Source of the DNA: Heterohyrax brucei
Taxonomy: Eukaryota; Chordata; Mammalia; Hyracoidea; Procaviidae
Direction of reading: 5' to 3'
NCBI GenBank assembly: GCA_028571685.1
Contig: CM053146.1
Span: 21,425,431-21,489,430, forward strand
Length of the DNA: 64,000 nt
Program-made: the position numbers and the translations under genes
In this document: one piece after another, positions 1-10,965 of the stretch
Numbering within the stretch: the stretch's first letter is position 1
Layout: the number at the start of each line of letters is the position of its first letter
The notes under the pieces: generated by a model
Database searches by the model: none
Told to the model about the DNA's origin: nothing
What the model saw: only the letters and a program-made list of their open reading frames with translations

Positions 1-1330
1 CTATCAGATTCAGACTCCAAACTGCACTTCCACAGCCAACAATCAGGTGGCTCCATGTGCTGGGGTGACACTCTGAGAAGCCCCTGAAGTGGCATTTCCC
101 AGAGCACAGGCTCATTTGCCCATTCACTACCTCATCCATCCTTCCATATACTGATCATGCCCAAGCCCTGCATCTGTCCTAGCACCACAGGCCCAAGAAC
201 GGGTAGAGAGGTGGATGCTCTGGAACTCAGACTGCCCAGCTGGACGTTAAGGACTAATGAGCTGACACATAATGGAACCAGAACTGGAGCTCAAAGTGCA
301 AGACCCAACGAGGTGCCATCCTCATTCCCCCCCACCCCAAGATGTCCGCTGCCATCAACCCCACCTAGCCTACTTGTTCTTGTATCTGTCACCAGTGTGG
401 GCCTCCAGAGACTTGCTGCTTCATGCCCTGCCAGGATGTGGCTTAATCCCTTTGCCCTGAGTTACACTGGGCAAGGCCTGACTTCTTCAAAATGCTCAAG
501 GAAAACACAACTGCCAATGAATGGGTGTCCAAGTTGGACCTGGCTCAACGATCACAACTCTTGGCCTTGCTGGGGTCTTCTGTGCTCAGCAACACCCCTC
601 CTGTTTAGAGTATGTTCAGGATCAAATGTGGAGGTGTGATCTATCCATCAACTCACGGACTCATCGGGAAACAAGCAGGGCAAGGACACACCCTACTCAG
701 AGGTCCTGAGTGCGACCCGAGGTGTGCTCCACTCCCCACTGCCTGCCATGAACCTAGCTCACCCTCTTCTCTAAGACTTGACCATTCGCTGGGCCCCAAG
801 AGGCTGACTGCTCTGGCCTGCGTCACTAAGCTCCCTGTCCAGGATTCCCTCCCTGCATGGCCCTGAATTTAGCAATGACTTGTTGCCCCACCTTTGGCCT
901 GAGCTCCAGCCAGTTCTCCCATACTATAGATCTCACCAGGTTCCAGAACACCTCCCTCCCTGGCCTAGGGGTGTTGGTGCCTTTCCGGGTGCCCCAGTAC
1001 CCCTGTTGGCTACCCATACCTCCCTGAGCATGCCACCTGTGTCCGCAGTGCCCTGCTACTTACCTTTAGAGTCCCACCTCATAGCCATCTTTTCCAGCTC
1101 TCAGGCCTCTCATCTTAGCCTCCTAAACCTTTAAATTTCTACAGCAAACATAATTTGGCAAATTATGAGGCAGTTCTCACACTAAAAAGGTGTTCCCATC
1201 CACCCTACAGGCACCTCTGGTGGTGAAGACGTGGTGAGACTCCCACAGACCACTGGTATCCAAAGGCCGAGAAGCCAGGACCTCCGGCATATTTATGGAA
1301 TGCCCTCTCTGCCAGGTATTCACAATATTT
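1..1330. other. Anonymous sequence downstream of TMEM177
   Basis: Moderately GC-rich non-repetitive-looking sequence. Several short open frames exist on both strands, but none has a recognisable domain or splice context and none looks like a known protein. I see no gene here. Confidence 0.5.
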
Positions 1331-1351
1331 ATGTTCATATTTTCATACAAC

Positions 1352-1909
1352 TGTTTTAAGTCATCTAGTGCTATTATAACAAAAATACCACAAGTGGATG
1401 GCTTTAACAAAGAACAATTTATTCTTTCACAGTCTATTAGGCTAGAAGTCCAAATTAAGCATGTCAATTCCAGGTAAAGGCTTTTCCTGTCTTGTTGGCT
1501 GTGGAGGAAGGTCTTTGTGCTGCATTAAGTTTTTCCTTGGTCTGGGAACACCTCAGCAAAAGATCCACAAGTCTGAAGGCTGCATTCTACTCCCAGTGCT
1601 GTTTTGTTGATGGTATGAAGTCCTCAATTATTTGCTTCCCTTTCATCTCTTGTTGGGTAAAAGGTGTAAGCCACATCTCAAGGAAACTCCCTTTACACCG
1701 TACCAGGGAGGCAACTTGGGTAAGGGTGTTACACCACCACCCTAATCCTCTTTAACATAATCCAATCTTGTCCTATCAACCACAGGCAGAGATTAGCATT
1801 TATAAGATAGGAAAATGACATAATGGAGGGCAACCACACAATAGTGGGGATCATGGCCCAGCCAAATTGATACAAACATTTTGGGGGGGCACAATTCAGC
1901 CCACAATCC
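1352..1909 (-). mobile_element. MaLR-like solo LTR (afrotherian family, copy 1)
   Basis: This is one of six related segments of about 500-560 bp in the window. Read on the minus strand, it ends in the block with AATAAA, 'gttaaagccatccac' and a terminal 'gac-taa' motif that resembles the end of MaLR/ERVL LTRs. It carries an AATAAA at 1418-1423 in the minus orientation, the same direction as TMEM177. The outer ends are approximate, no internal retroviral sequence is attached, and no clean target duplication is visible. Confidence 0.75.
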
Positions 1910-1911
1910 TG

Positions 1912-2030
1912 TTAGGTAGATTTTCATTATCCCAGCTTTACAGGTGAGGAAAGAAGTCAAGGCTCATGTTCACAGACATATGCCCCATGTTACAGAGTTC
2001 ACAAGTGGATGGAGTCAGATAGACCCCAGA
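1912..2030. repeat. MIR-like SINE fragment
   Basis: The stretch 'ccagctttacaggtgagga' followed by a motif for previously cleared material matches the core of the ancient MIR family. It is diverged and short. Confidence 0.5.
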
Positions 2031-2150
2031 AGCATCAAACCCTATGATGCTTCTGACATTGGACTGTAGGTGCTGAAGCACCCAGAGAGTCACCCACAGT
2101 CAGTGGCAAGACAGTACCTGTAGGACTAGAACTGTCTTTGTGATGAACCC

Positions 2151-3086
2151 TCAGGGCCGGCCTGGGTTGAAGGTCACCTTCCACATCTGACGCACAGAGT
2201 CTCGGCGAACTGTATAAGGCAAATGCTTGACGCGGAACCACTGTCTAGAGATGATGTTTCCACTGGGCGTATACAGCTTCTCCCCATGTCTTCCCAGGAG
2301 GCTGCGTAAGGCCAGGTTGCCTGACAGAACCTTCTCATAGAACTCCACTCCACCCCAAGCATAGGCCAAAGACAGGGAGGCTGTGCGGCGGTCTAGCCAG
2401 GCTTCTAGGGCGTAAGTGAGTGAGTCTGTGAAGAAGGAGTAGGCAACAAAACCTGCCACAGTTGCCACCAAGTTGAACGCGGCCCGTAAGATCATTGGGC
2501 CTCCATAGAGCCCCAGTGCCTGCTTGGCACCAACACTGAGTGCCCAGGTCCCTGCAAGGCAAGTTGGGGCTGGCAGGGCCTGCAAGGCAGCTGTACTGCT
2601 CTCCAAGTATACCACCTCTCTGGCCAAGGCAAACTTCTGGGCATCATGGGACAGCATCAGAGAGTCTCTCAGCTGAGCACCTGCTGGGCTCTTCCAGTCT
2701 ACTCTTTGCCCATGTACCACCACAGGCTGGTCAGTGTTGGTCACTGGGCCACCAAGGAAGCTGGCAGGGATTCCCACTACAGCCCCACCTGGGAGTCGTG
2801 GGAAGCCGGCACTCACTGGGTGGAAGGTGAAGCTGGTGAAAGCCTTGTAGCAATGGCCTGATGGGACACTCACGTCTTGAAGTACCTCTTGGAAGAGGCT
2901 CTGCAGCTCAAGGGAGAGTGAGGATGGCTGGCCCTCAGGCCAGTACTGGTAGAGCCACTGGACCACAGGATGTGGAAAGAGGTGGTATGAAACTTGGGCT
3001 CCAAACAGCCCTGCACAAGAAGATACCAAGAGGCCTGCTCTGTGTCTCTGTATAAATGCTGCAGCCCACCACAAGGGACCAGCCAT
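2151..3086 (-). CDS. TMEM177: TMEM177, mitochondrial inner-membrane protein
   Basis: An intact reading frame of 311 codons that matches mammalian transmembrane protein 177 along its full length. In other mammals the protein sits in the mitochondrial inner membrane and associates with COX20 during maturation of cytochrome c oxidase subunit 2. Visible features are an N-terminal hydrophobic segment (residues about 17-37), two more (about 172-190 and 200-220), and a conserved C-terminal region with the motifs YTPSGNI and KHLPYT. I chose the ATG at 3086-3084 (start MAGPLW) because the upstream in-frame ATG at 3116 lies in the intron: a good acceptor (tttgcctag) ends at 3109, so the exon begins at 3108. 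This gives the 311-residue length usual for the family. The whole coding region is in one exon. The first exon is non-coding and lies in the CpG island near 4.1 kb. No frame breaks are seen. Confidence 0.96.
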   Translation of the reverse strand: MAGPLWWAAAFIQRHRAGLLVSSCAGLFGAQVSYHLFPHPVVQWLYQYWPEGQPSSLSLELQSLFQEVLQDVSVPSGHCYKAFTSFTFHPVSAGFPRLPGGAVVGIPASFLGGPVTNTDQPVVVHGQRVDWKSPAGAQLRDSLMLSHDAQKFALAREVVYLESSTAALQALPAPTCLAGTWALSVGAKQALGLYGGPMILRAAFNLVATVAGFVAYSFFTDSLTYALEAWLDRRTASLSLAYAWGGVEFYEKVLSGNLALRSLLGRHGEKLYTPSGNIISRQWFRVKHLPYTVRRDSVRQMWKVTFNPGRP

Positions 3087-3108
3087 GAATGCTGTCACCA
3101 CTGACAAC
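3087..3108 (-). other. TMEM177: TMEM177 exon 2 5'-UTR part
   Basis: The 22 nt between the splice acceptor and the start codon. They contain a TGA at 3097-3095 that closes a short upstream reading frame begun in exon 1. The base at -3 of the main ATG is T and +4 is G, so the start context is only moderate. Confidence 0.8.
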
Positions 3109-3522
3109 CTAGGCAAAGAGAGTAGTCAGCCAAAAGTTTTCCAGTCTGCCTACAGATCGAAAATCCCCCTTGTACACTCAAGAAAACAGTGCACAGTTTG
3201 GAAGTGTCTTATATGCATATAAAGGTAAAACATATAGTATATACTAAGGAAAACATTCAATTGATACTAAATAGGAGTAGTACTGACTTATCTACAAACT
3301 CAAAGACATACTTAGAAGTCTCTTTGGTAACCTGGGAACTGACTAAAAAGACAGAAGTAGGGCAAGTACAATCAACAGACGTCAACCAACATCAACTCAT
3401 GGCCAACTTTATTTCATCTTTACCCCACCCACGGCCTCTCCCCAACTAGTTTAGTTTGAAACACATTTTCGACTTCCAACCATTTTATCCATAATTATTT
3501 AAGTAAGAATATACAACCAACG

Positions 3523-3680
3523 TGGGAAACTCTGGTGGCCTAATGGGTAAGAACTACAGCTGTTAACCAAGGCCAGCAGTTCAAATCCACCAGATGCTCC
3601 TTGGAAACTCTACGGGGCGCTATGCATCGAAATAGACTTAACCACAACGAGTTTGGGGTTTGAGTTTGGGGTTTAACTTT
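3523..3680 (+). repeat. AfroSINE copy
   Basis: It starts with 'gggaaactctggtggcctaa' and follows the tRNA-derived body: A- and B-box-like region, 'ttcaaatccacca', then 'tccttggaaactct'. The 3' part is degraded. It lies in the TMEM177 intron. Confidence 0.85.
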
Positions 3681-3889
3681 GGTTGAGGGTACTGTCCTCC
3701 TATCTGAGAAAAAATGATTAGGAAAGCAGCTAACAAGAAGATGTGTGGTAGGCAGAACGCCTTACTTGGTCTAATTAAACAAACAAACCAAAAACTCCTT
3801 AAGAGAGTCACATAAGACTAAAAGTGCCCACAGACGTATTTTTTTTCCATGAACATACTGAGGCCAGGGAGAGAAGAGTCTTGGCTAAG

Positions 3890-4480
3890 CTAAGGTCGCA
3901 ATGTCCCCATCATGGGCTTGGAAGCGGTACCGCGTCGGTCAAAGAGACGCTGTAGGATCCTTCCAGGGGGCTCGTCGTTCCGCTCTCACCTCCTTAGCTA
4001 TCTCTTATGGACCGAGCAGGCCGCAAGCTAAGAAAGAAGCATTTTCGCGCACGAACACCCATCTGCTCTCCCAGCCGGTGAACTCACCTCCTCTCCCCGG
4101 GTGGCCACGAAACATGCGCGGACGGGGCGAGGCCGGCCGCAAAGCACGCCGGGCCGGAGACGGCGGGCAAGGGGGCGGGGTCAGGCGCAAAGTACGCCGG
4201 TCCCGGCTCCAGCGGAAGGAGTTGAGGACGGAGACTGCGGGAGCTGGAGAAGTGCGGCGTCTAGAGCGAGCAGCGTCTTCGCTGTCAGCGCTTCCTTTAA
4301 CTGAACTCTTTGGGGTGGATCTGTGATCTTGACTTTCTTCCCTGAACAGAGCAGTCTTCTCATCCCGTTTAACCATGAAACGGCCGGCCCAGAAGGGGTC
4401 CCGCGGGTGTCTCGAAGCGGTTTATGGCAGTGCCCGCAGCAGAACCCCGGCCTGTCGACTACTAGGCGCCTGCTATTTCC
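3890..4480. promoter_or_regulatory. TMEM177: CpG island, TMEM177 promoter
   Basis: This block is much richer in G+C and in CpG than its surroundings, densest at about 4080-4220, and includes a GC-box (gggggcgggg) near 4170. It contains a strong minus-strand splice donor (GAGGAG|GTGAGT, exon end 4088), so the first TMEM177 exon is placed here. It has no TATA box that I can see, as expected for a housekeeping nuclear gene for a mitochondrial protein. The open frames across it on the plus strand are probably a by-product of high GC. Confidence 0.85.
4088..4250 (-). other. TMEM177: TMEM177 exon 1, non-coding (5' end approximate)
   Basis: The exon ends at 4088, next to a consensus donor (GTGAGT on the minus strand, 4087-4082). 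The transcription start is not visible, so the upper boundary is a guess. An ATG at 4115-4113 opens a small frame of 9 codons plus one base that continues into exon 2. Confidence 0.6.
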
Positions 4481-4499
4481 TCCCTAGGGGCACTCGCCG

Positions 4500-5189
4500 C
4501 CTGCACTTGTTGAACTACATTTTATTGCTGCAACCCGTGGACACCTCCTCCTCACCGCACCCCCCCCCCCCATCACCTTCCCAGAAGCTCTGTCAGGCAG
4601 ATCACAGGTCGACTTACCAAATGCAGCCCATTATCTATTTTTTGGTATAAACTCTTATTGAAACACAGCTGTGCTCAATCTCTTATTTATCCTCTGTAGC
4701 TGCCTTCCCAGCAAGGGCAGACTCGAGGAGCTGCAAACAACAGGATAGCCCACAAAGCATAAAAATATTTACCATCTGGCTCTTTAAAGAAAAAATGGGC
4801 CCATCCTGAAGTAGATTATCCCCATTTTACAGGACAAAACACTAGGCTTGGGGCTTGTGCAGAACTGTATGCATCAGAGCAAGACAGGACCCCATTCTTT
4901 AGGATTTCCCATTGTCCCTCCTACTTTCACGCAGACGCTCCTTGGTGAGCCTTGCCAATTCTCCCAAGTGAGTCTTGTTCTAACTATAAATTTGACTTAC
5001 ACAGAGACGTAGGAACGGATGTCAATGGTCTGACTTTTCATTCTAGCTCTCTCTGGTGCCCTTTCCACACCCCACTGCCCCACCCCCAATCCTGGGCAGA
5101 AGACTCAACATACAAGGAGACCAACTGGGGCTGGGCTTTGGAAAGTTAGCAACCCCTTAACCACTGTATCGCTAGACAAACCACTGATG
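4500..5189. other. Anonymous intergenic sequence
   Basis: A C-run at 4559-4571 and a MIR-like scrap near 4810-4870 ('ccccattttacag') are the only features I recognise. Confidence 0.4.
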
Positions 5190-5352
5190 TGACCAGTGGA
5201 AGGGTTTCTTTTGGTGGTGATTGAAATGTGGAATTAGATCATGATGATGATTGCACAAAATTACATATATACTAAAAAAAACCTTTGTGTTGCACACTTA
5301 AGATTGTTAAAATGGTGAACTTTGTGTGAATTTTATCTAACTTAAAAATGCA
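5190..5352 (+). mobile_element. Old L1 3' end
   Basis: The pattern 'gaaatgtggaattagatcatg', then 'gattgcacaaaattacat', then 'ttaaaatggtgaactttgtg' is the typical 3' end of old mammalian L1M elements. It is short and diverged. Confidence 0.7.
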
Positions 5353-6284
5353 TACATAAAAAAGCTGTTTTACTTCAGACTGGGCTTCCCAATGAGACAT
5401 GTTTATGGTCGTCTGCCTTCTGTGCTTGGATGTACAGCTGTCCTCTACACCTCCTCCCTCACGACTTCCTGGTTGTGTGAAATACAGGCACTCATGAACT
5501 CATTCATTTATTCATTCACTATCTACCCTGTTAAGTGCTGGGGGTAAAAACTTGGATAAGAGCACCACAATGGTGAACATTTTCAGGCTGATCCTTTCTT
5601 GAGTGTGGGAATGGACAGAGAGAAGAATTAAGGAAGAGTAACTATAACAAGATAGGAGAGCCCCTGGAAGGAAGCCCCAGGGCAACTTTGGGTTTAGAGT
5701 TCGGGTTTTGTAGTTCAGGTATGTATGGCCCCAAAGGCCTCTCTACAAATCCCCAATACATGGCCAGAGCATGCTCAGAGTCTGGTCCTGTTGGTATTGG
5801 CTATATAGGCAGCTCTTAGTCTGGAAGGCTACTGGATAGGCAGAGAAAGCCTTTCTCTGCTGCTGTTTGGTGGGACCAAAGAACAGCTCTTATGAGGTTT
5901 CTTGGTCCTTCTCTTCTGTTGCAATGCTCTTTTTCAAGAATGTCCTGCTCCAGGTCTTGGAGGGGCTGACCTGATTTATGGTGGGCCCAAGGAAGTGGGG
6001 GTGAGGCCCTGATCCTGCCACAGTGGCCCTAGCCTCCCCCTGCCAGCTGCTGCTGACTGGGAGTGGTGCCCAACGGTGTATTCAAGGGCTATGAACCAGG
6101 CCCACAAAATGCCCCTGAATGATTCTCCTGGGCAGACAGCCAACCAGGTGCTTCAACAACAGAACTGATAGGCCTGGTCCTACTTCCCGAGCGTCTTGAC
6201 TTCTTTCACCATTCTTTCTGCTTCTTCTGGGTATGATGTTACCTTCAGCAAAGGCTTGCTTATTCAGTCAACACATTTAGAGGA
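5353..6284. other. Anonymous intergenic sequence
   Basis: It includes a MIR/L2-like 'cattcatttattcattcact' scrap near 5500-5520. No gene is seen. Confidence 0.35.
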
Positions 6285-6590
6285 ATGATGATGAAATTCA
6301 TGAACTCATCCTAGAAAAAGTGCTACATACCTCACTACGGTCAACTTCTAAGTACTCTCCTTGGGCAACTATGCACTGATGCCACTGCCTAGTCCACCAC
6401 TCAAAGCAATTTTGGAACTCTTTTTCAGGCATGACCAGCAGAGCTGTCATCATATTACCCTTGACGTCCTGAATGTCATCAAAATGTCTTCCTTTCAGTA
6501 TTTCCTTTATCTTTAGGTCAGGAGAAAAAGTCACTGGGGACCAGATCAGGTGAGTCAGGAGGGTGTTCCAATACACGTTTGTTCATTGGC
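6285..6590 (-). mobile_element. Mariner-type transposase remnant
   Basis: A minus-strand open stretch of about 92 codons has the layout of the C-terminal part of mariner-family transposases: a GRHFDDIQDVK-like motif, then a Trp-rich helix, then QGEYLEVD. The N-terminal catalytic part is missing. It is a fossil and not a working gene. Confidence 0.7.
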
Positions 6591-6599
6591 TAAAAACTC

Positions 6600-6785
6600 C
6601 CTTCAAGACAACTGCAGAATTATGTTTGTGAACTTGCCACCATGCCACCATTTGGCAATGGCTGTTCTAGAAAGAGTCCCAAAATTGCTTTGAAGGGTGG
6701 ACTAGGTGCTGGCGTCAGTACATGGCTTCCCAAGGGGAGTACTTGCAAGGTGACTGTAGTGATGTTCAGTAATGAGGTATTTAGC
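6600..6785 (+). mobile_element. Second mariner-type remnant, opposite orientation
   Basis: Around 6675-6750 the plus strand reads, in one frame, a diverged version of the same C-terminal block (NCFEGWTR, then SQGEYL). Together with the neighbouring minus-strand copy it forms a head-to-head pair. Confidence 0.6.
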
Positions 6786-7387
6786 ACTTAGAACAATTAA
6801 GTTGATGGACTTAATCATCGGATGTCATATTTACTATTTCTATTTATTTAGCACCTATAAATATAAGAAAATAAGATAATTTCCAATACAGATAAAGCTA
6901 TTAAGGAAATAAATCTGGGTAATAAGATAAAGAAGGTGGTGGAGACCCCTTACCTACAGTGGTTAGGGAAGGCTCTCTGAAAAGGTGATGCTTGAGCTGA
7001 GTTCTGAATGGTGGAAGGATGAGATGGAGATTCAGGTGAAACTGTCCTTACCAGAGACAATGATTAGTTCCCAAGTCCTAAGATAGGAATGAGATTAGTG
7101 TGCTTGAGGGGCAGAAAGCTCAAAGTGACTGGAGTGAGTGAGGCAAGAGAAGGTAAGTAGGGAGTTGGCAGAGGTAGGCAGAGGCTGAATCACTAGTGTT
7201 TTGTGAGCCTGAGAGAGGACTTCACATTTTATTCTAATTGTAATAACAAGTCCTTGGTATCCTTGTTAAGAGCTGTTTGGTGGAGAGGTGAGCAGCAAAG
7301 CTTGACTGGTAGAATAGAGAATGGGAGGTAAAGAATGGACCCAGGGAATATAGCCTATTCTTTAGCTGTAAACTGGAGGAGAGATAG
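6786..7387. other. Anonymous intergenic sequence
   Basis: AT-rich then purine-rich unique sequence. I see no gene or named repeat. Confidence 0.35.
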
Positions 7388-7837
7388 TGCTGTGGGTTGA
7401 AATGTATGTTCAAGTGCTAACCACTAATAGCTGTGAATGTGACCTTATTTAGAAATGGAGACTTTGTGGGTGTAATCAAGTAAAAATAAGGTCATATTGG
7501 ATTAGTCTGGGTCCTAATCCAGTATGCCTGGTGTCCTTCTAAAAAAGGGTGAAGAAACAGACCCACAGAGGGATAATGGCTACATGAAGACAGAGGCAGA
7601 AATTGGAGTGGTAAATCTGCAAGCCGAGGAATGGTGACTACATTGCTGGTAGTCACCAAAATCTAGAAGAGAGGCACAGAACAGATTTTTCTCTAGAACC
7701 TCAGAGAAAGCATGACACAGTTGAGACTTTGGTTTTGGATTTCTAGCCTCCAGAAGTGTGAGCTAACAAGTTTCTGTTGTTCTAAGCCACTCAGGTTTGC
7801 AGTGATTTGTTAACAGTGGCACTGGGAAACTAATGCA
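7388..7837 (+). mobile_element. MLT1-type MaLR solo LTR
   Basis: It starts TGCTGTGGGTTGAA and ends AAACTAATGCA. Internal landmarks are 'gtgaatgtgaccttatttag', 'aggtcatattggattag', 'ggtgtccttct' and 'agcctccagaagtgtgag', all typical of MLT1 LTRs shared by placental mammals. The flanks are GATAG (7383-7387) and GATGG (7838-7842), a 5-bp target duplication with one mismatch. Confidence 0.9.
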
Positions 7838-9028
7838 GATGGAATGGCAGCTCTAGGTGAATGTTGGGTCTGACAAAGTTGTTTTCCCTTTGTTTCAATG
7901 AGGCAATGTTAAGGCATATTCATAATTATCACATGGAGAGAGAAAAATTGATGATACCAGAGACAGGGGACATTGCAGGAAGGAAGGAATTCCTTGGGTA
8001 AGTGAGAGGCAATGGGGCCCAGGAAAGGAGTGGAAGGAGCATTTCTGTGCTATAACCAGAGGGAAGCTGTAGTCAATGGATATAGCATAAGTTAGCTGGT
8101 CATTTTGTGGTGGGACAATGAGGCTGTTCGTATCTGATGGCTTTTGTTTCTCAATGACACATGAAGTGAGATCAGCTGAGCGTGTAGCGGGAAGAGAGTA
8201 GTGAAGGGTTGAAGAACATATAAAAGAGATGTAAAATTTCCATTTGAAGAGGGAGAAAGAATCCACCAGGGAAATGTGGTTGCTGTGCAGTTTGAGTGCC
8301 CTTTTGAGATCTGTGGTCAAAAATGCAATGTGAGACTAATTAGTATGGTTGTATGATTTGTCACCAAGAATGTTCAGGTGCTCTGGTATAGGGATGTAGG
8401 TGGACAGTTGGTTTTAACCAGAGCAGGGTTTAGCCAGCCAAGTATGAAGTGGGAAATGGGAGAGACAAGGGGAAGTGATAAACAGGTGCAAAGGAGTGAT
8501 AATCTAGTGATGGACTGTGAACGCAAAGCTAGTGAGGACCCATGGAGGCGAGTTACCTATTAAACACCTACCTAAATGTTGCGAACCACATGCCAGGCAC
8601 TGACTCTAGGCAGGATCATTGGCCCAGCAGAATGTAAGGCTTACCACAGTAAGCCTAGTAGAAATATATGAAGGCAGTGGTGAGACAGTGGGAGACTTGA
8701 AACAGACATCTCGGAGGTTATTCCTATATTGGTGATGACAAGGTCAACGTGACTGTGACAGTGGAAGGCCGAGATGGAGGAGATTATTTATAAAGAGGCT
8801 GGACAGTTGGATGGATTTTCCCCTCTGAATGCCAAAGTTCGCAAAAATGGTGAAAGGGGAAGTGGTAAAGAACCCAGGTGCTGAAATAATTCAATAATTC
8901 ATAGAAATGGCCAGAAGGTGGGCAGATAATCACAGAGGGTGACCAGTGTCGTGCAATGGTCTGAGAACATTCATTTCCAAGGAGCTGGGGTTTGCAAAGG
9001 AGAAGACAGCTGTAGGGAGCAAAAAGGA
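7838..9028. other. Anonymous intergenic sequence
   Basis: A minus-strand open frame of 141 codons (7895-8320) has no recognisable domain, biased composition or splice context. I treat it as chance. Confidence 0.35.
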
Positions 9029-9558
9029 CTCTCAGTCGCCTAGTACTGCTCTAATAGAAATACCAGAGGGGACGGCTTTAACAAAGAAAGTTTTATCTTG
9101 TCACAGTCTGGCAGGCTACAAGTCTCGATTCAGGGTGTCAGCTCCAGGGGAAGGCTTTCTCTCCTGGCTCTGGAGGAAGGTCCTTGTCCTTGATCTTCCC
9201 CTGGAGTGGGACCTTCTAAGGTGCTGGGACTCCAGGTTCTTTCCAAAGGATGTGCTGTGCTCTCAGCACTGCTTCTTGGTGGTATGAGATCCTCAGCTCT
9301 CTGCTTGTTTCCCTTTCGATTTATCTCTTGTAGGATAAGAAGTGGCGCAAGCCAGTCTAGAGAAACTTCCTTAGTAAGGATGTTACAGTCCCACCCTTAT
9401 CCTCTTTAACATAATCCAATCTATTAACCACAGGCAGACATTAGAAATTACAGCACAAGAAAAGCACAAAATGGAGGGCAATCACACAGTACAGGGAGTC
9501 ATGGCCCAGCCAAATTTCTGTCCACATTTTTTTGGGAGACATGATCCAGTCCATGATA
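9029..9558 (-). mobile_element. MaLR-like solo LTR (copy 2)
   Basis: Same family and orientation as the copy at 1.35 kb: 'ggctttaacaaag', 'aagtctcgattcagggtgtc', 'cctctttaacataatccaat', then 'catggcccagccaaatt'. The boundaries are approximate and I see no clear target duplication. Confidence 0.8.
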
Positions 9559-9960
9559 GATGCCTAACCTACCTTGAGTTCCATAGTGCTTAAGGGAGAA
9601 AATCACTTCATATGAGAGGGCTACTGGGTTCTCAGGTGAGACAGCCTAGTTTTGGGATTATTCAGAGAAGGGGGTGAAGGTATGGGGGCCTATGTTCACA
9701 GTGAGATTTGGTAGGTTTGTAAGGGTTGGTTGATTGGGGCCAGATGAGAGCACATAGGGGAATTAGCATAGGAAATGATGAATGACAGGACATCTGATGG
9801 AGATTTTAATTCTGAGGGGACTTCCGTACATGACAAGCATACTTAAGAGTTATGCATATTTTAATTACTATTCAGTTTATTAAAGTAGTAAGTTTAAATA
9901 CACCATGTCTCTCACACCTAAAAACTCAATTTACAAACAGTGTTACTTTATTAATGAAAC
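9559..9960. other. Anonymous intergenic sequence
   Basis: Unique-looking sequence without recognised features. Confidence 0.35.
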
Positions 9961-10150
9961 TGGAGTCCTTGGGTAGTGCAAATGGTTAAGGCAGTCAGGT
10001 GCTAACAGAAAAGCTGGTGGTTTGAGTCCCCCCCGAGAGACCTTAGAAGAAAGGCCTGATAATCGACTTCTGCAAACCAGAGACTGCAAACAGCACAGTT
10101 CAATGCTGACACAGACCATGAGTTAGAATCAATTTGACAGCAACTGTTTT
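9961..10150 (+). repeat. AfroSINE, longer subtype
   Basis: This copy belongs to a second form of the SINE. It has 'gtgcaaatggttaaggcag' in the head and an extra middle block 'agaaaggcctgataatcgac' before the shared 3' part 'ccatgagttagaatcaattt'. Confidence 0.8.
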
Positions 10151-10551
10151 TTAAAATTAATCATTTTTTTACAAAAATAAGAAATTTTCTACTTGTTCTT
10201 TGATTAACCTGTATTAGCCTGTGGGCTTTACACATTAAATCTTCCTTAATTAAATCCCACTATTTCAGTACTTAATTGATCAAATTCATTTACATTTTAA
10301 ACCATACTTTCAAATTTAATTTAGCTGATTCTCTTAAATACAGTAATGCCCCAACAAAGTAGTTTTTCAAATCTAATAAGCAAGCATTTTCTAACTTTAA
10401 GTAATTCTTGTAAATCCAATAAAACAGATATAGAAATTTAATAGATTCTCTTACCTGTTTCAAACACCTTAAAATTGAAGTACACATGAAGCTATGTACT
10501 TATTACAAGACTTTTTATTACAGATAAACCTAAGGTGCACAGTTCTATAAC
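10151..10551. other. AT-rich anonymous sequence
   Basis: AT-rich sequence without clear features. Confidence 0.35.
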
Positions 10552-10708
10552 TCAAACCAAACCTGCTGCTGTCAAGTTGAATCCAACTTACTGCAAACCT
10601 GTATAACAGAACAGCCCCATAGGGTTTCCAAGGAATGGCTGCAGAATTGAACTGCTGACTTTTGGGTTAGCAGCCAAGCTCTTAACCATTATACAACCAG
10701 GGCTCCCA
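10552..10708 (-). repeat. AfroSINE copy
   Basis: Reverse complement of the consensus: 'caagttgaatccaacttact', 'catagggtttccaaggaatg', 'ttagcagccaagctcttaac', then 'ccagggctcc'. Confidence 0.9.
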
Positions 10709-10965
10709 CAATTCTGTAGGTAGTATCAGTATTACAGATAGATTTCCTTTATTCATCCCAAGCTTACAACTATACTCACCCAACCAACTGATGGACACAC
10801 AAACATTATCTCAGGCCACTTTACACTGAGACCTGGCAGAATGAGGTGGCAGTAGGGATATGCAATGCCTTGCTCAGCGGGGAGCACTAGAAGGCTTTTT
10901 AGATGATTCATGATGAGTTGATGTCTGTTAGGCTGAGCCTCTGTGAAGATAAATGAATTTTCCAA

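Noticed and set aside
157-639. 160-codon plus-strand open frame
   Set aside because: No recognised domain, no start or splice context, and overlapping frames of similar length. Best explained by chance in GC-rich sequence.
2540-3055. Open frames on the plus strand across TMEM177
   Set aside because: They are shadows of the real minus-strand coding sequence.
3087-3116. Ten extra N-terminal residues for TMEM177 from the ATG at 3116
   Set aside because: That ATG lies before a good splice acceptor, inside the intron. The start at 3086 gives the usual 311 residues.
3901-4326. Plus-strand 141-codon frame in the CpG island
   Set aside because: Arg- and Gly-rich composition follows from GC content, and the region is better explained as promoter and first exon of TMEM177.
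7895-8320. 141-codon minus-strand open frame
   Set aside because: No domain, no homology I recognise and no splice signals.
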